Translations under genes and position numbers: made by a program
The notes under the pieces: model-generated
What the model was told of the DNA's origin: nothing
Databases searched by the model: none
What the model saw: the letters and a program-made list of their open reading frames with translations, nothing else
Shown here: in pieces, positions 9,349-17,530 of the stretch
How the letters are laid out: every line of letters begins with the position of its first letter
Position numbering within the stretch: the stretch's first letter is position 1
Source of the DNA: Marilutibacter maris
Lineage (GTDB): Bacteria > Pseudomonadota > Gammaproteobacteria > Xanthomonadales > Xanthomonadaceae
Assembly: GCF_006546735.2 (NCBI RefSeq)
Contig: NZ_VICD02000209.1
Location: 1 to 33,864 of the forward strand
DNA length: 33,864 bases
Reading direction: 5' to 3'

Positions 9349-9837
9349 TTATCTTGCCACCGATTCAGGATCCAGATCCGCCCGCACCCGCATCAGCGCC
9401 AGCCTCAGTTCACGTCGCCTCGGGGCCGGCAGCGTGTCCGGCAGCCAGATCCGGCGCTGGCGGCGACCGCGGTCGCCACCCCAGCTCATGAATCCCAGCG
9501 CGCCCCGCCAATCGACCGCCAGGTCCCCGACCCGCCGGCCGTCGACATCGACCCGGCCGGCGGCCGTCACCACCACCTGCAGCCGCGGCCGCCGCCACTC
9601 GCGCCATGCCGCGCCGGCCGCATGAATCAGCGCCAACACGGCCAAGACCCGCGCCGCCCGGGGCGGCAGGTCCGAGCACAGGCTGGCCAGCGCGGCCAAC
9701 ACACCCACCAGCAGCACCGACGCGACCAGGACCGGCGACGGACGCCAGTCGAAGCGGTCCTGCGCCGCCGGCTCAGGGCGGCAGCTGGCGGATACGTTCG
9801 ACCAGGGATTGGAGCTCGGCATCGGCAGGCGCGTCAT
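9349..9837 (-). CDS. YgfX/CptA-like membrane protein downstream of sdhE
   Basis: This protein of up to 162 residues has two close hydrophobic segments (about residues 36-56 and 61-78) separated by a short loop, then a soluble C-terminal part with short beta-like stretches, matching the topology of YgfX/CptA proteins. In E. coli the equivalent gene is also paired with sdhE and has been reported as a toxin-like partner acting on cytoskeletal proteins. The assignment here rests mainly on gene order and topology; sequence similarity is only suggestive. The start is ATG 9837 or ATG 9822. Either one forces a 65- or 50-base overlap with sdhE in a different frame, because I find no ATG or GTG between there and the first hydrophobic segment. 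Confidence 0.72.
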   Translation of the reverse strand: MTRLPMPSSNPWSNVSASCRPEPAAQDRFDWRPSPVLVASVLLVGVLAALASLCSDLPPRAARVLAVLALIHAAGAAWREWRRPRLQVVVTAAGRVDVDGRRVGDLAVDWRGALGFMSWGGDRGRRQRRIWLPDTLPAPRRRELRLALMRVRADLDPESVAR

Positions 9838-10042
9838 GACCCATGAACCAGTGCCAGAGCCTATCGTCCTCGGTATCCAGCAGGACTAGGAAAACCTCCC
9901 GCTCGCGGCTCGGAGCCGCGCCCCACTCGCGCTCCAGATAGCGCTCGAACAAGCGATCGAGCTCGCGCATCCCGCGCCGGCAGCGCCAGCGCAGTCGCGC
10001 CAGTTCGCGCTGGTCGGCCTCGCTCAGCCCTCTCGTACTCAT
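9773..10042 (-). CDS. sdhE: FAD assembly factor SdhE (DUF339/SDH5 family)
   Basis: SdhE is a small soluble protein that promotes covalent attachment of FAD to SdhA. The 89-residue length is normal. The defining RGxxE motif is present in CRRGMRELD near residue 24, followed by the helix [10 protein letters not shown] and the conserved [15 protein letters not shown] block. ATG 10042 overlaps the TGA of the upstream MAPEG-family gene in an ATGA arrangement; the frame stays open upstream but that extension is a shadow of the MAPEG gene. It lies shortly downstream of the sdhCDAB operon, beyond its terminator, which fits its role in complex II maturation. Identification is strong. Confidence 0.93.
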   Translation of the reverse strand: MSTRGLSEADQRELARLRWRCRRGMRELDRLFERYLEREWGAAPSREREVFLVLLDTEDDRLWHWFMGHDAPADAELQSLVERIRQLPP

Positions 10043-10461
10043 TTCAGCATCCCCCAGGCCAGCACGCCCCACAGCGTCCACAGCACCAGTCCGCCGGCCA
10101 GGTAGGCCAGGAAGCGGTGCACGACCTTGTTGTAGCCGCACTGGATCGCGCTATGGACGACGCGCAGGGCCACGAACATCCAGGCCAGCACCAGCACCGC
10201 GCCGCTCGTCTGCCCGGTCGTCGCCGCGACCGCCAACGCCAGGTAGAACAGCACCGGCAGCTCCAGCAGATTGCGGAAGTTGTCGGCGGCGCGGCTGTCG
10301 GTCAGGCGCTGCGCGACCTGCGCCGAGGTCGCCACCGACTGCGGATGGATGCGCTCGCGCCTCATCTGGCCGATGCGCATGAAGAACATGCGGAACCAGA
10401 CCGCGCAGGTCAGCGCCGCCATCGCCAGCGCCGGCCACCAGATCAGGGTGTCGTCGGACAT
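10039..10461 (-). CDS. MAPEG-family integral membrane protein
   Basis: This 140-residue protein has four predicted transmembrane helices (about 8-28, 68-85, 88-105, 115-137), the MAPEG fold of membrane-associated eicosanoid and glutathione enzymes. The family hallmark is visible as [14 protein letters not shown] at about residues 60-73, followed by [14 protein letters not shown]. Bacterial members of this short type are common but mostly uncharacterised, so a glutathione-dependent activity is only possible. The start ATG 10461 has GGGAGG at good spacing. The gene comes directly after the sdhB terminator and overlaps sdhE by 4 bases, so MAPEG-sdhE-ygfX appear to form one unit separate from sdhCDAB. 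Confidence 0.88.
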   Translation of the reverse strand: MSDDTLIWWPALAMAALTCAVWFRMFFMRIGQMRRERIHPQSVATSAQVAQRLTDSRAADNFRNLLELPVLFYLALAVAATTGQTSGAVLVLAWMFVALRVVHSAIQCGYNKVVHRFLAYLAGGLVLWTLWGVLAWGMLK

Positions 10462-10475
10462 CGTTCCTCCCGGTC

Positions 10476-10507
10476 AAAAAAGAAGGGCGCGCTCGCGCAC
10501 GCCCTTC
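10476..10507 (-). terminator. rho-independent terminator after sdhB
   Basis: Read on the minus strand, an 8-base stem GAAGGGCG/CGCCCTTC with a 10-base loop is followed directly by six T residues. It lies 35 bases after the sdhB stop and just before the MAPEG gene, so it should end the sdhCDAB transcript. Confidence 0.9.
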
Positions 10508-10541
10508 GTGGTCCGCATGACCGCCATGCGCGTCGCCGGAT

Positions 10542-11327
10542 TCAGACCCGGCGCGCCAGCATCAGCTTCTTGATCTCGCCGATCGCCTGCGCCGGGTTCA
10601 GGCCCTTCGGGCAGGTCCGCGCGCAGTTCATGATGGTGTGGCAACGGTACAGCTTGAACGGATCCTCCAGATCGTCCAGGCGGGCGCCGGTGTCCTCGTC
10701 GCGCGAATCGATGATCCAGCGATAGGCCTGCAGCAGGATCGCCGGCCCCAGGTAGCGGTCGCCGTTCCACCAGTAGCTCGGGCAGCTGGTCGAGCAGCAC
10801 GCGCACAGGATGCACTCGTACAGGCCGTCGAGCTTCTTGCGATCCTCCGGGGACTGCAGGCGCTCGCGGTCGGACGGCGCCGGGCTCTGGGTCCTCAGCC
10901 ACGGGCGGATCGACGCGTACTGCGCGTAGAAGTGGGTCAGGTCCGGCACCAGGTCCTTGACCACCTCCATGTGCGGCAGCGGGTAGATCGGCACCTCGGC
11001 CTTCTCGCAGTCGCCGATCGCCTTGGTGCAGGCCAGGGTGTTGGTGCCGTCGATGTTCATCGCGCACGAACCGCAGATGCCCTCGCGGCAGGAGCGGCGG
11101 AAGGTCAGGGTCGGATCGATCTCGTTCTTGATCTTGATCAGCGCGTCGAGAACCATCGGCCCGCAGGTCGCCAGATCGACCTCGTAGGTGTCGACGCGCG
11201 GATTCATGCCGTCGTCGGGGTTCCAACGGTAGACCTTGAACGTGCGAACGTCCTTCGCGCCCTTGGTGGCCGCGAAATGGCGGCCCTTCTGGATCTGCGA
11301 GTTCTTGGGAAGAGTGAATTCAGCCAC
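10542..11327 (-). CDS. sdhB: succinate dehydrogenase iron-sulfur subunit
   Basis: SdhB carries electrons from the SdhA flavin to ubiquinone in complex II on the cytoplasmic face of the inner membrane. The 261-residue protein has ligands for all three clusters. Cys80, Cys85, Cys88 and Cys100 fit the 2Fe-2S site. Cys172, Cys175, Cys178 with Cys239, and Cys182 with Cys229 and Cys235, fit the 4Fe-4S and 3Fe-4S sites. The start is a GTG at 11327 with GGAG upstream. The gene is 16 bases after sdhA and is the last of sdhC-sdhD-sdhA-sdhB, ending at a strong terminator. The order and motifs leave little doubt. Confidence 0.98.
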   Translation of the reverse strand: MAEFTLPKNSQIQKGRHFAATKGAKDVRTFKVYRWNPDDGMNPRVDTYEVDLATCGPMVLDALIKIKNEIDPTLTFRRSCREGICGSCAMNIDGTNTLACTKAIGDCEKAEVPIYPLPHMEVVKDLVPDLTHFYAQYASIRPWLRTQSPAPSDRERLQSPEDRKKLDGLYECILCACCSTSCPSYWWNGDRYLGPAILLQAYRWIIDSRDEDTGARLDDLEDPFKLYRCHTIMNCARTCPKGLNPAQAIGEIKKLMLARRV

Positions 11328-11343
11328 GGGTACTCGCTCCGGA

Positions 11344-13134
11344 TCAGTAGACGCGCTTCTTCGGCGGCACCACGTCGACGTCGTCGGTCAACGTGTACAT
11401 GTGCACCGGGCGATAGTCGATCGAGGTGGTGCCGTCGTCGCCGACCGAGCACAGGGTGTGCTTGAGCCAGTTGGCGTCGTCGCGCTCCGGGAAGTCCTCG
11501 CGCGCATGCGCGCCGCGCGACTCGGTGCGGTTCTCCGCCGAGACGATCGTCGCCAGCGCCTGGCCGAGCAGGTTCGACAGCTCGTAGGTCTCGATCAGGT
11601 CCGAGTTCCACACCAGCGAGCGGTCGCTGACCTTGACGTCGGCGAACGAGGCGTGGATCTCGCGGATCTTCTTCACGCCGTCGGACAGGGTCTCGCCGGT
11701 GCGGAACACCGCGGCGTCGGCCTGCATCGTGCGCTGCATCTTGTCGCGGATGACCGCGGTCGGGGTGTCGCCGTTGGCGTTGCGCAGCTTGTCGAGCCGG
11801 GCCAGGGCCTGGTCGCAGGCGTCGCCGGCCAGCGTGGCCTGCTTGCCGTCGGGCTTGACCGTCTCGGCGGCGCGATTGGCGACCGCGCGGCCGAACACGA
11901 CCAGATCCAGCAACGAGTTCGAGCCCAGGCGGTTGGCGCCGTGCACCGACACGCAGGCGGCTTCGCCGATCGCGTACAGGCCCGGCACCACTTCGTCCGG
12001 ATTGCCGTTGCGCAGCTGCACGACCTCGCCGTGATAGTTGGTCGGGATGCCGCCCATGTTGTAGTGGACGGTCGGAATGACCGGGATCGGCTGCTTCTCG
12101 ACATCGACGCCGGCGAAGATCCGCGCCGACTCGGCGATGCCCGGCAGCTTCTCGTGGATGACCTCGGGGCCGAGGTGGGTCAGGTCGAGCAGGATGTGAT
12201 CCTTGTGCTCGCCGACGCCGCGTCCCTCGCGGATCTCGATGGTCATCGAACGGCTGACCATGTCGCGCGGCGCCAGGTCCTTCACGCTGGGCGCGTAGCG
12301 CTCCATGAAGCGCTCGCCGTTGCTGTTGCGCAGGATGCCGCCCTCGCCCCGCACGCCCTCGGTGATCAGGCAGCCGGCGCCGTAGATGCCGGTCGGGTGG
12401 AACTGCACGAACTCCATGTCCTGCATCGCCAGGCCGGCGCGCAGCACCATGCCGCCGCCGTCGCCGGTGCAGGTGTGCGCCGAGGTCGCCGAGAAGTAGG
12501 CGCGGCCGTAGCCGCCGGTCGCCAGCACCGTGCCCTGGGCGCGGAACAGGTGCAGCTCGCCGGTCGACAGGTCGAGCGCGAGCACGCCGCGGCAGGCGCC
12601 GTCGGCGTCCATGATCAGGTCGAGCGCGAAGTACTCGATGAAGAACTGCGCGTCATGCGCCAGCGACTGCTGGTACAGGGTGTGCAGGATGGCGTGGCCG
12701 GTGCGGTCGGCCGCGGCGCAGGTGCGCTGCGCCGGCGGACCCTCGCCGAACTTGGTGGTCATGCCGCCGAACGGGCGCTGGTAGATCTTGCCGTCCTCGG
12801 TGCGCGAGAACGGCACACCGTAGTGCTCCAGCTCGATGATGGCCGGGATGGCCTCCTTGCACATGTACTCGATCGCGTCCTGGTCGCCCAGCCAGTCCGA
12901 GCCCTTGACGGTATCGAAGAAGTGGTAGCGCCAGTCGTCCTCGCCCATGTTGGCGAGCGCGGCGGCGACGCCGCCCTGGGCGGCGACGGTATGCGAACGG
13001 GTCGGAAAGACCTTGGTGATGCAGGCGGTCTTCAGGCCCTTCTGGGCCAGGCCGAAGGTGGCGCGCAGGCCGGCGCCGCCGGCACCGACCACCACCATGT
13101 CGAAGCTGTGTTCGTGGATCTTGTAGGCAGGCAT
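11344..13134 (-). CDS. sdhA: succinate dehydrogenase flavoprotein subunit
   Basis: SdhA oxidises succinate to fumarate. The 596-residue protein begins with the dinucleotide-binding motif [10 protein letters not shown] (about 14-23). It has [10 protein letters not shown] at 47-56, in which His48 is the expected covalent FAD attachment site; the maturation factor sdhE is nearby. The substrate-site region [15 protein letters not shown] and the arginine-containing C-terminal FAD contact region are intact. The length matches proteobacterial SdhA. It sits 6 bases after sdhD and 16 before sdhB. Fumarate reductase would be the alternative, but the hydrophobic sdhC and sdhD anchors and the gene order favour aerobic succinate dehydrogenase. 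Confidence 0.98.
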   Translation of the reverse strand: MPAYKIHEHSFDMVVVGAGGAGLRATFGLAQKGLKTACITKVFPTRSHTVAAQGGVAAALANMGEDDWRYHFFDTVKGSDWLGDQDAIEYMCKEAIPAIIELEHYGVPFSRTEDGKIYQRPFGGMTTKFGEGPPAQRTCAAADRTGHAILHTLYQQSLAHDAQFFIEYFALDLIMDADGACRGVLALDLSTGELHLFRAQGTVLATGGYGRAYFSATSAHTCTGDGGGMVLRAGLAMQDMEFVQFHPTGIYGAGCLITEGVRGEGGILRNSNGERFMERYAPSVKDLAPRDMVSRSMTIEIREGRGVGEHKDHILLDLTHLGPEVIHEKLPGIAESARIFAGVDVEKQPIPVIPTVHYNMGGIPTNYHGEVVQLRNGNPDEVVPGLYAIGEAACVSVHGANRLGSNSLLDLVVFGRAVANRAAETVKPDGKQATLAGDACDQALARLDKLRNANGDTPTAVIRDKMQRTMQADAAVFRTGETLSDGVKKIREIHASFADVKVSDRSLVWNSDLIETYELSNLLGQALATIVSAENRTESRGAHAREDFPERDDANWLKHTLCSVGDDGTTSIDYRPVHMYTLTDDVDVVPPKKRVY

Positions 13135-13140
13135 GTCGGA

Positions 13141-13527
13141 TTACCCCAGCGCGATGCGGATGACGGCGAGCACGCTGGCGATGGCCGCGAGTACGCAGAT
13201 GAAACGGACAGCGAGCTGGGAAACCACCGCCAGACCACCGTGTACGTAGTCCTCGATGACGACCTGCAGGCCGAGCTGGGCATGCCAGAACATGCTCAGC
13301 AGGAAGGCGATCAGCACGACCGCGTTGAACGGGCTGCCGACCGTGGCGCGCACGCTGGCGTAGTCGGCGCCGGCAAGGCCGACCAGCAGGCACAGCACGT
13401 ACAGGCCGAGCAGCACCAGCGCGACCGCGGTGATGCGCTGGACGATGAAGTGATGGGTACCGTCCTTGGCCGAACCCAGGCCACGGGCGGTCTTGAGCGG
13501 ATTGCGCAGGCGCGGATTGCTGCTCAT
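13141..13527 (-). CDS. sdhD: succinate dehydrogenase hydrophobic anchor subunit SdhD
   Basis: This 128-residue protein has three transmembrane helices (about 28-50, 65-85, 98-122), as expected for the complex II anchor that, with SdhC, binds haem b and forms the quinone site. The segment HHFIVQRITAVALV near the start of helix I, with a Gln-Arg pair, and FWHAQLGLQVVIEDYVH around helix II are characteristic; a histidine in the latter is the probable haem ligand. ATG 13527 overlaps the sdhC stop by 4 bases (ATGA). The frame is open upstream inside sdhC, but that extension is out of frame with the real gene and is rejected. Confidence 0.94.
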   Translation of the reverse strand: MSSNPRLRNPLKTARGLGSAKDGTHHFIVQRITAVALVLLGLYVLCLLVGLAGADYASVRATVGSPFNAVVLIAFLLSMFWHAQLGLQVVIEDYVHGGLAVVSQLAVRFICVLAAIASVLAVIRIALG

Positions 13528-13919
13528 GCGCCACCCCGCATGGTCATCGCGACCACCCAGATGATCGCCGTCAGCGCCAGGCTGCCGAACACGCTGGTCC
13601 AGCTGCTGCGCACGAAGCTGGCGACCTTGTAGCCGTAGCCCGCGTCCTGGACCAGATGGCGCAGGCCATTGAACAGGTGGTAGGCGAACGCCCAGCTCCA
13701 GCCGAACAGGACCAGGAAGCCCAGCGGCGAGGCCATGCACGCGGCGACCTTGGCCCACTGCTCGGGACCGGCGGCGAGCGCGACGAGTGCGTAGGCGATC
13801 AGCAGACTGCCGACGGCGAGGACCACACCGGTGGCCCGGTGCAGGATCGAGGTCACCATCTGTATCTGCCAGCGGTAAACCTGCAGATGCGGTGACAAGG
13901 GACGTTGGGGGTTCGCCAT
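13524..13919 (-). CDS. sdhC: succinate dehydrogenase cytochrome b556 subunit SdhC
   Basis: SdhC is the other membrane anchor of complex II. The 131-residue protein begins with RPLSPHLQVYRW, a hallmark of the family, followed by SILHRATGVVLAVG, which includes the Ser and Arg of the quinone site. HLFNGLRHLVQDAG then contains the probable haem b histidine. Three helices are predicted (about 28-50, 63-83, 107-128). It is the first gene of the sdhCDAB operon; translation of sdhD is coupled through an ATGA overlap. The 109 bases upstream show no clear Shine-Dalgarno sequence. The operon promoter is either in that gap or upstream of the small DUF1674 gene. Confidence 0.95.
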   Translation of the reverse strand: MANPQRPLSPHLQVYRWQIQMVTSILHRATGVVLAVGSLLIAYALVALAAGPEQWAKVAACMASPLGFLVLFGWSWAFAYHLFNGLRHLVQDAGYGYKVASFVRSSWTSVFGSLALTAIIWVVAMTMRGGA

Positions 13920-14028
13920 GGGTGGACGGACAGTCTCGGCTGGGCGGCGGAGCCGCGTGGCGGAAGGGTCGGGCTACTCTCGGGATGAACAGGCAGGGGA
14001 CAACCAGGCGCAGCGGCGCGCGGGTGTC

Positions 14029-14193
14029 TCAGAAGTCGATGCAGCGGCCGTTCTTCTCCCAATCGCCGTAGCGGGTGGGGTCCGGACCGTCGCGTCCCCC
14101 GATCTCGACCGCCTTGGCGTCGTCGTCCGCCGGCTTCGGAGCCGGGGTCTCGGGCGCGTCGGAAGCGGGGTCGTGGGTCGTTTCGCCTATCAT
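14029..14193 (-). CDS. DUF1674 / SDHAF4-like succinate dehydrogenase assembly protein
   Basis: This 54-residue protein ends in DPTRYGDWEKNGRCIDF, which is the diagnostic C-terminus of the DUF1674 family. The eukaryotic member SDHAF4 binds flavinylated SdhA and protects it before assembly with SdhB. The N-terminal 35 residues are charged, Pro/Ala-rich and probably disordered. ATG 14193 is chosen because it begins the plausible protein. A TTG at 14241 would add 16 residues but would overlap the divergent ygfZ. The gene lies 109 bases upstream of sdhC on the same strand, which supports a role in complex II. Function in bacteria is inferred from the eukaryotic homologue and this location. Confidence 0.85.
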   Translation of the reverse strand: MIGETTHDPASDAPETPAPKPADDDAKAVEIGGRDGPDPTRYGDWEKNGRCIDF

Positions 14194-14223
14194 CTCGGCG
14201 TTGAAGCTTAATTCCCAGCCCCA

Positions 14224-15123
14224 ATGCCTGACAACCCACAACGCCCCTCATCAGCCGTCGCCGACCCGCTCCCGCCGGTCTCCGGCCAGCCGTTTGCGTT
14301 GCCCGACTACCGCATCCTCGGCCTGAGCGGACGCGATGCGCTGGCGTTCGCGCAGGCGCAGTTCATGAACGACGTCGATGCCCTGGCCGACGGCCAGTGG
14401 CACTGGAACGGTTGGCTCACGCCCAAGGGCCGGATCATCGCCCTGTTCGCCCTGCTCCGGATCGATGCGCAGCACCTCTGGCTGCTGCTGGCCGATGCCG
14501 ATCCCGAGGCCCTGGCGGGCGCCCTGCGCCGCTTCGTGTTTCGCAGCAAAATCACGATGGAAGTGCTTGATGAAAAACCAGTTTCAGGTTCTTTCTCGGC
14601 ACCCGAAGCGGCGCGTGGCAATGCCTTCGCGACACTCGACAACGGCGCCCTGGAGCTCGACCTGGGGACGGCGTCGGAGCCGCGCCGGATGCGGCTTGGC
14701 GACGCTGCCGACGAGGCCCCGGCACGGGCCGCGCGCTGGCGTCGCGATGACCTCCGCCACGGCCTGCCGCACCTGCTGGGCGAGCAGATCGAACACTGGA
14801 CGCCGCAGCAGCTGTCGCTGGAGCGGTTGCGCGCCTTCAGCGTCAAGAAGGGCTGCTATCCCGGCCAGGAGATCGTCGCCCGCACCCACTTCCTCGGCAA
14901 GGTCAAGCGCGGCCTGGTCGCGATCGCGGCCGACGCGCCACTGGCAAGCGGACAGGAACTGCAAAGCGGCGACCGCGTGATCGGTCCGCTGGTCAGTACC
15001 GCCGACGACGGTGCGTGCTGGTCGGCACTGGCGGTGGTCCCGCTGGCCGACGAACGCCCGGCCCTGCGGGTCGGTGCGACCCCGGTCCGCGAAGTCGCCC
15101 TGCTGGACGGACTCGCGCGCTGA
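14224..15123 (+). CDS. ygfZ: YgfZ/GcvT-family folate-binding protein
   Basis: YgfZ is a tetrahydrofolate-binding protein needed for the activity of certain iron-sulfur enzymes. The 299-residue protein has the aminomethyltransferase-like fold without glycine-cleavage function. The key signature KGCYPGQE is at residues 209-216, with the essential Cys211, followed by RTHFLGKVKRGL. It is divergent from the SDHAF4-like gene, with only 30 bases between the two ATG codons, so each promoter must overlap the other gene or its leader. No Shine-Dalgarno sequence is evident. Sitting beside complex II genes, it may support the Fe-S clusters of SdhB; that link is inference. Identification is strong. Confidence 0.94.
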   Translation: MPDNPQRPSSAVADPLPPVSGQPFALPDYRILGLSGRDALAFAQAQFMNDVDALADGQWHWNGWLTPKGRIIALFALLRIDAQHLWLLLADADPEALAGALRRFVFRSKITMEVLDEKPVSGSFSAPEAARGNAFATLDNGALELDLGTASEPRRMRLGDAADEAPARAARWRRDDLRHGLPHLLGEQIEHWTPQQLSLERLRAFSVKKGCYPGQEIVARTHFLGKVKRGLVAIAADAPLASGQELQSGDRVIGPLVSTADDGACWSALAVVPLADERPALRVGATPVREVALLDGLAR

Positions 15124-15129
15124 GCGACG

Positions 15130-15160
15130 CCGCGCGACCGGCCCCGGGGCGGTCGCGCGG
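15130..15160. terminator. strong hairpin between convergent ygfZ and E1 genes
   Basis: A perfect 11-base stem (CCGCGCGACCG/CGGTCGCGCGG) with a 9-base loop lies in the 54-base gap between two convergent genes. There is no T-tract on either strand, so it is a candidate bidirectional terminator or transcript-end stabiliser rather than a classical one. Confidence 0.55.
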
Positions 15161-15177
15161 ATCGCGGCGGTCGTGGT

Positions 15178-17451
15178 TCAGCCCGCCAGCTCGGCCGCGG
15201 CGGCGACGATGTCCTGCTCGCCCGGGATCACCATGAAGGCGGCACCGGCCAGCGGGGTGTAGGTGTCGACGCCGACCACGCGCTTGAACGGCCGCGCACC
15301 GAACCCGCCCTCGATGATCGCGGTGATCACGCCCTCGCCGACGCCGGCGCTGTGACGGCCCTCGTCGACGATCAGGATGCGCCTGGCGCTGGCGGCCTGC
15401 TCGCGGATGTAGCTTTCGTTGAGCGGCACCAGCCAGCGCAGATCGACCACGCGGCACTTCCAGCCGTGGGCACGCTCGATCTCGCGCGCCGCGCGCAGGC
15501 TCATCGGCACGCCGTTGCCATAGGTGAAGATCACCAGGTCGTCGTGACCCTCGCCGTACACCCTGCCCTCGCCCGGCGGCATCGCCTCGCCCGGCGGCGG
15601 ATAGTCGGTCAGCCAGCCGCCGTCGCCGGCCTCGTACAGGTCCTTGGCCATGTACAGCGCGATCGGCTCCAGGAACACGCTGACCCGGCCGTCGACGCGG
15701 GCCAGCGCGGTCAGCGTGCGCAGCATCGTGGCCGCGTCGTCGCCACGCGACGGGCAGCCGACCACCAGACCCGGGATGTCGCGCAGCGCGGTGATCGAGT
15801 TGTCGTTGTGGAAATGACCGCCGAAACCGCGCTGGTAACCCAGCCCGGCGATGCGCACCACCATCGGGTTGGCGTACTGGTTGTTGCTGAAGAACTGCAG
15901 GCTGGCCGCCTCGCCGCGGATCTGGTCGCAGGCGTTGTGGAAGTACGCCAGATACTGGATCTCCGGGATCGGCAGCAGGCCGACGTTGGCGAAACCCTGG
16001 GCCATGCCCAGGATCATCGTCTCGTCCAGCAGGGTGTTGAACACCCGGCGCGGACCGAACGCCTTCTGCAGGCCCTTGGTCACCGTGTAGACGCCGCCCT
16101 TCTGCGCCACGTCCTCGCCGAACAGCAGGGTCTCGGGGTACTTGGCGAAGATGTCGTGCAGGGCGTTGTTGATCTGGATCGCCAGGTGTCGCGGCGGCTG
16201 CCTCTCGGGCAGCTTGCGCTCGCCGCCGAACGCCTCGACGCGGCGCGCGTCGTAGTCGGCACGGGCGGCCTCGGCGGCGACCTTGTCCGGGCTGTACGGC
16301 GCCAGCGGTGCGACCACCTCGGACAGGCTCTCCAGCTTGGGCCGGCGATCGGCCTCCTCGGCGGCGGCGAAGCAGCGGTCGCGAATCGACTCGTACAGCG
16401 CCAGCAGCTCGTCCTTCGACATCAGCCCCGACTCCAGCGCGATCGCCGCGCTGCGCAGCAGCGGGTCGCCGGCCTCGACCCGGCACAGCTCGTCGATCGA
16501 GCGCCACTCGATCTCGAAGTCGGTGCCGGCGTGGCCCATGATCCGGTTGGTGCGCAGGTGCAGGAAGGTCGGGCGGCGGGTCGCGCGGCAGTGCTCGACC
16601 GCGCGTTGCACGTCGCCGTAGCCCGCGGCCAGGTCCAGCCCGTCGGCGTAGAAGTAGTCCAGGCCGTCCATGTGCCGGAAACGGTTGCCGATCCAGCCCG
16701 ACGGCGTCTTCACCGAGATCCCGATGCCGTTGTCCTCGCAGACGAACAGCACCGGCGCCGGCAGCTTCTGGTAGGCGGTCCAGGCAGCGGCATTGAACGC
16801 GGTCTGCGCGGTCGCGTGGTTGGCCGAGGCGTCGCCGAAGGAACACACCGCGATGCTGTCGTCGGGGATCGGCAGCGCATGCCCCAGGCGCCGGCCGGCC
16901 TCGATCGCGATCGCGGTGCCCAGCGCCTTGGGCAGGTGCGAGGCGATCGTCGAGGTCTGCGGCAGCACCCACAACGGCTTGCTGCCCCAGACCTTGTGGC
17001 GGCCGCCGGAGGCCGGGTCGTCCTTGCTGGCCGCGAACGACAGCGCCGAGTCCATCACCGGGTCCATGCCCGGCAGCTTGCGGAAGCGCTCGGCCATGAA
17101 GCCGCCGGAGCGATAGTGCAGGAAGGCCGGATCGGTGTGCCGGGTCAGCCGCGCGACCATCGCGTTGCCCTCGTGTCCGGACGAGCCGATCGTGTAGAAA
17201 ACCTTGTTCTGCAGGCGCAGCACGCGCGCCATCAGATCCAGGTGCCGGCTGATCAGCTGCGACTCCAGCAACTCGCGGAAGCCGCGCGCATCCAGCGCGC
17301 TACCCGCCAGCACCGCCTCGTCCGCGGCCGGACGGACATCGGCCTGGCCGTTCCAGGCTTTCACGAACTCGCTGAAATTGACGTCGCAGATCTCGGCGCG
17401 GTTGAGCCCCTTCATGCGGGCGGGGATCGGACTGGGAACGGTGGCGAACAT
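15178..17451 (-). CDS. fused alpha/beta E1 of a 2-oxoacid (probably branched-chain) dehydrogenase
   Basis: This 757-residue protein joins both E1 subunits in one chain. The N-terminal half (about 45-370) is the thiamine-diphosphate-binding E1 alpha-like domain, with GDASANHATA starting the cofactor motif and CEDNGIGIS ending it. The C-terminal half (from about 425) is the E1 beta-like transketolase pyrimidine domain (LLFGEDVAQKGGVYTVTKGL) and C-terminal domain (VDLRWLVPLNE, ILIVDEGRHSAGVGEG). It would decarboxylate a 2-oxoacid and pass the acyl group to an E2 lipoyl subunit. No E2 or E3 gene is nearby. The substrate is uncertain; 2-oxoisovalerate is the usual annotation. A GTG at 17457 and an ATG at 17415 are alternative starts to ATG 17451. 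Confidence 0.85.
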   Translation of the reverse strand: MFATVPSPIPARMKGLNRAEICDVNFSEFVKAWNGQADVRPAADEAVLAGSALDARGFRELLESQLISRHLDLMARVLRLQNKVFYTIGSSGHEGNAMVARLTRHTDPAFLHYRSGGFMAERFRKLPGMDPVMDSALSFAASKDDPASGGRHKVWGSKPLWVLPQTSTIASHLPKALGTAIAIEAGRRLGHALPIPDDSIAVCSFGDASANHATAQTAFNAAAWTAYQKLPAPVLFVCEDNGIGISVKTPSGWIGNRFRHMDGLDYFYADGLDLAAGYGDVQRAVEHCRATRRPTFLHLRTNRIMGHAGTDFEIEWRSIDELCRVEAGDPLLRSAAIALESGLMSKDELLALYESIRDRCFAAAEEADRRPKLESLSEVVAPLAPYSPDKVAAEAARADYDARRVEAFGGERKLPERQPPRHLAIQINNALHDIFAKYPETLLFGEDVAQKGGVYTVTKGLQKAFGPRRVFNTLLDETMILGMAQGFANVGLLPIPEIQYLAYFHNACDQIRGEAASLQFFSNNQYANPMVVRIAGLGYQRGFGGHFHNDNSITALRDIPGLVVGCPSRGDDAATMLRTLTALARVDGRVSVFLEPIALYMAKDLYEAGDGGWLTDYPPPGEAMPPGEGRVYGEGHDDLVIFTYGNGVPMSLRAAREIERAHGWKCRVVDLRWLVPLNESYIREQAASARRILIVDEGRHSAGVGEGVITAIIEGGFGARPFKRVVGVDTYTPLAGAAFMVIPGEQDIVAAAAELAG

Positions 17452-17498
17452 GGGCACTCGGTCGGAATCGGATGGGGGTTCTAGCGGGATGACGCCGG

Positions 17499-17516
17499 CG
17501 GGCGCATCGGCGCCCG
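17499..17516 (-). terminator. hairpin after the first GST gene
   Basis: A 7-base stem CGGGCGC/GCGCCCG with an ATCG loop lies 15 bases downstream of the GST stop and upstream of the E1 start. No T-run follows on the minus strand, so termination is uncertain; it could also be part of the E1 leader. Confidence 0.35.
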
Positions 17517-17530
17517 GCCGCGCGGGAGGA

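Noticed and set aside
11236-13632. A 798-codon open frame opposite sdhA and sdhB
   Set aside because: It mirrors two unmistakable genes on the minus strand; composition is low-complexity and there is no ribosome-binding site or conserved motif.
15352-17484. A 710-codon open frame opposite the E1 gene
   Set aside because: Antisense shadow; the minus strand has clear E1 alpha and beta motifs over the same span.
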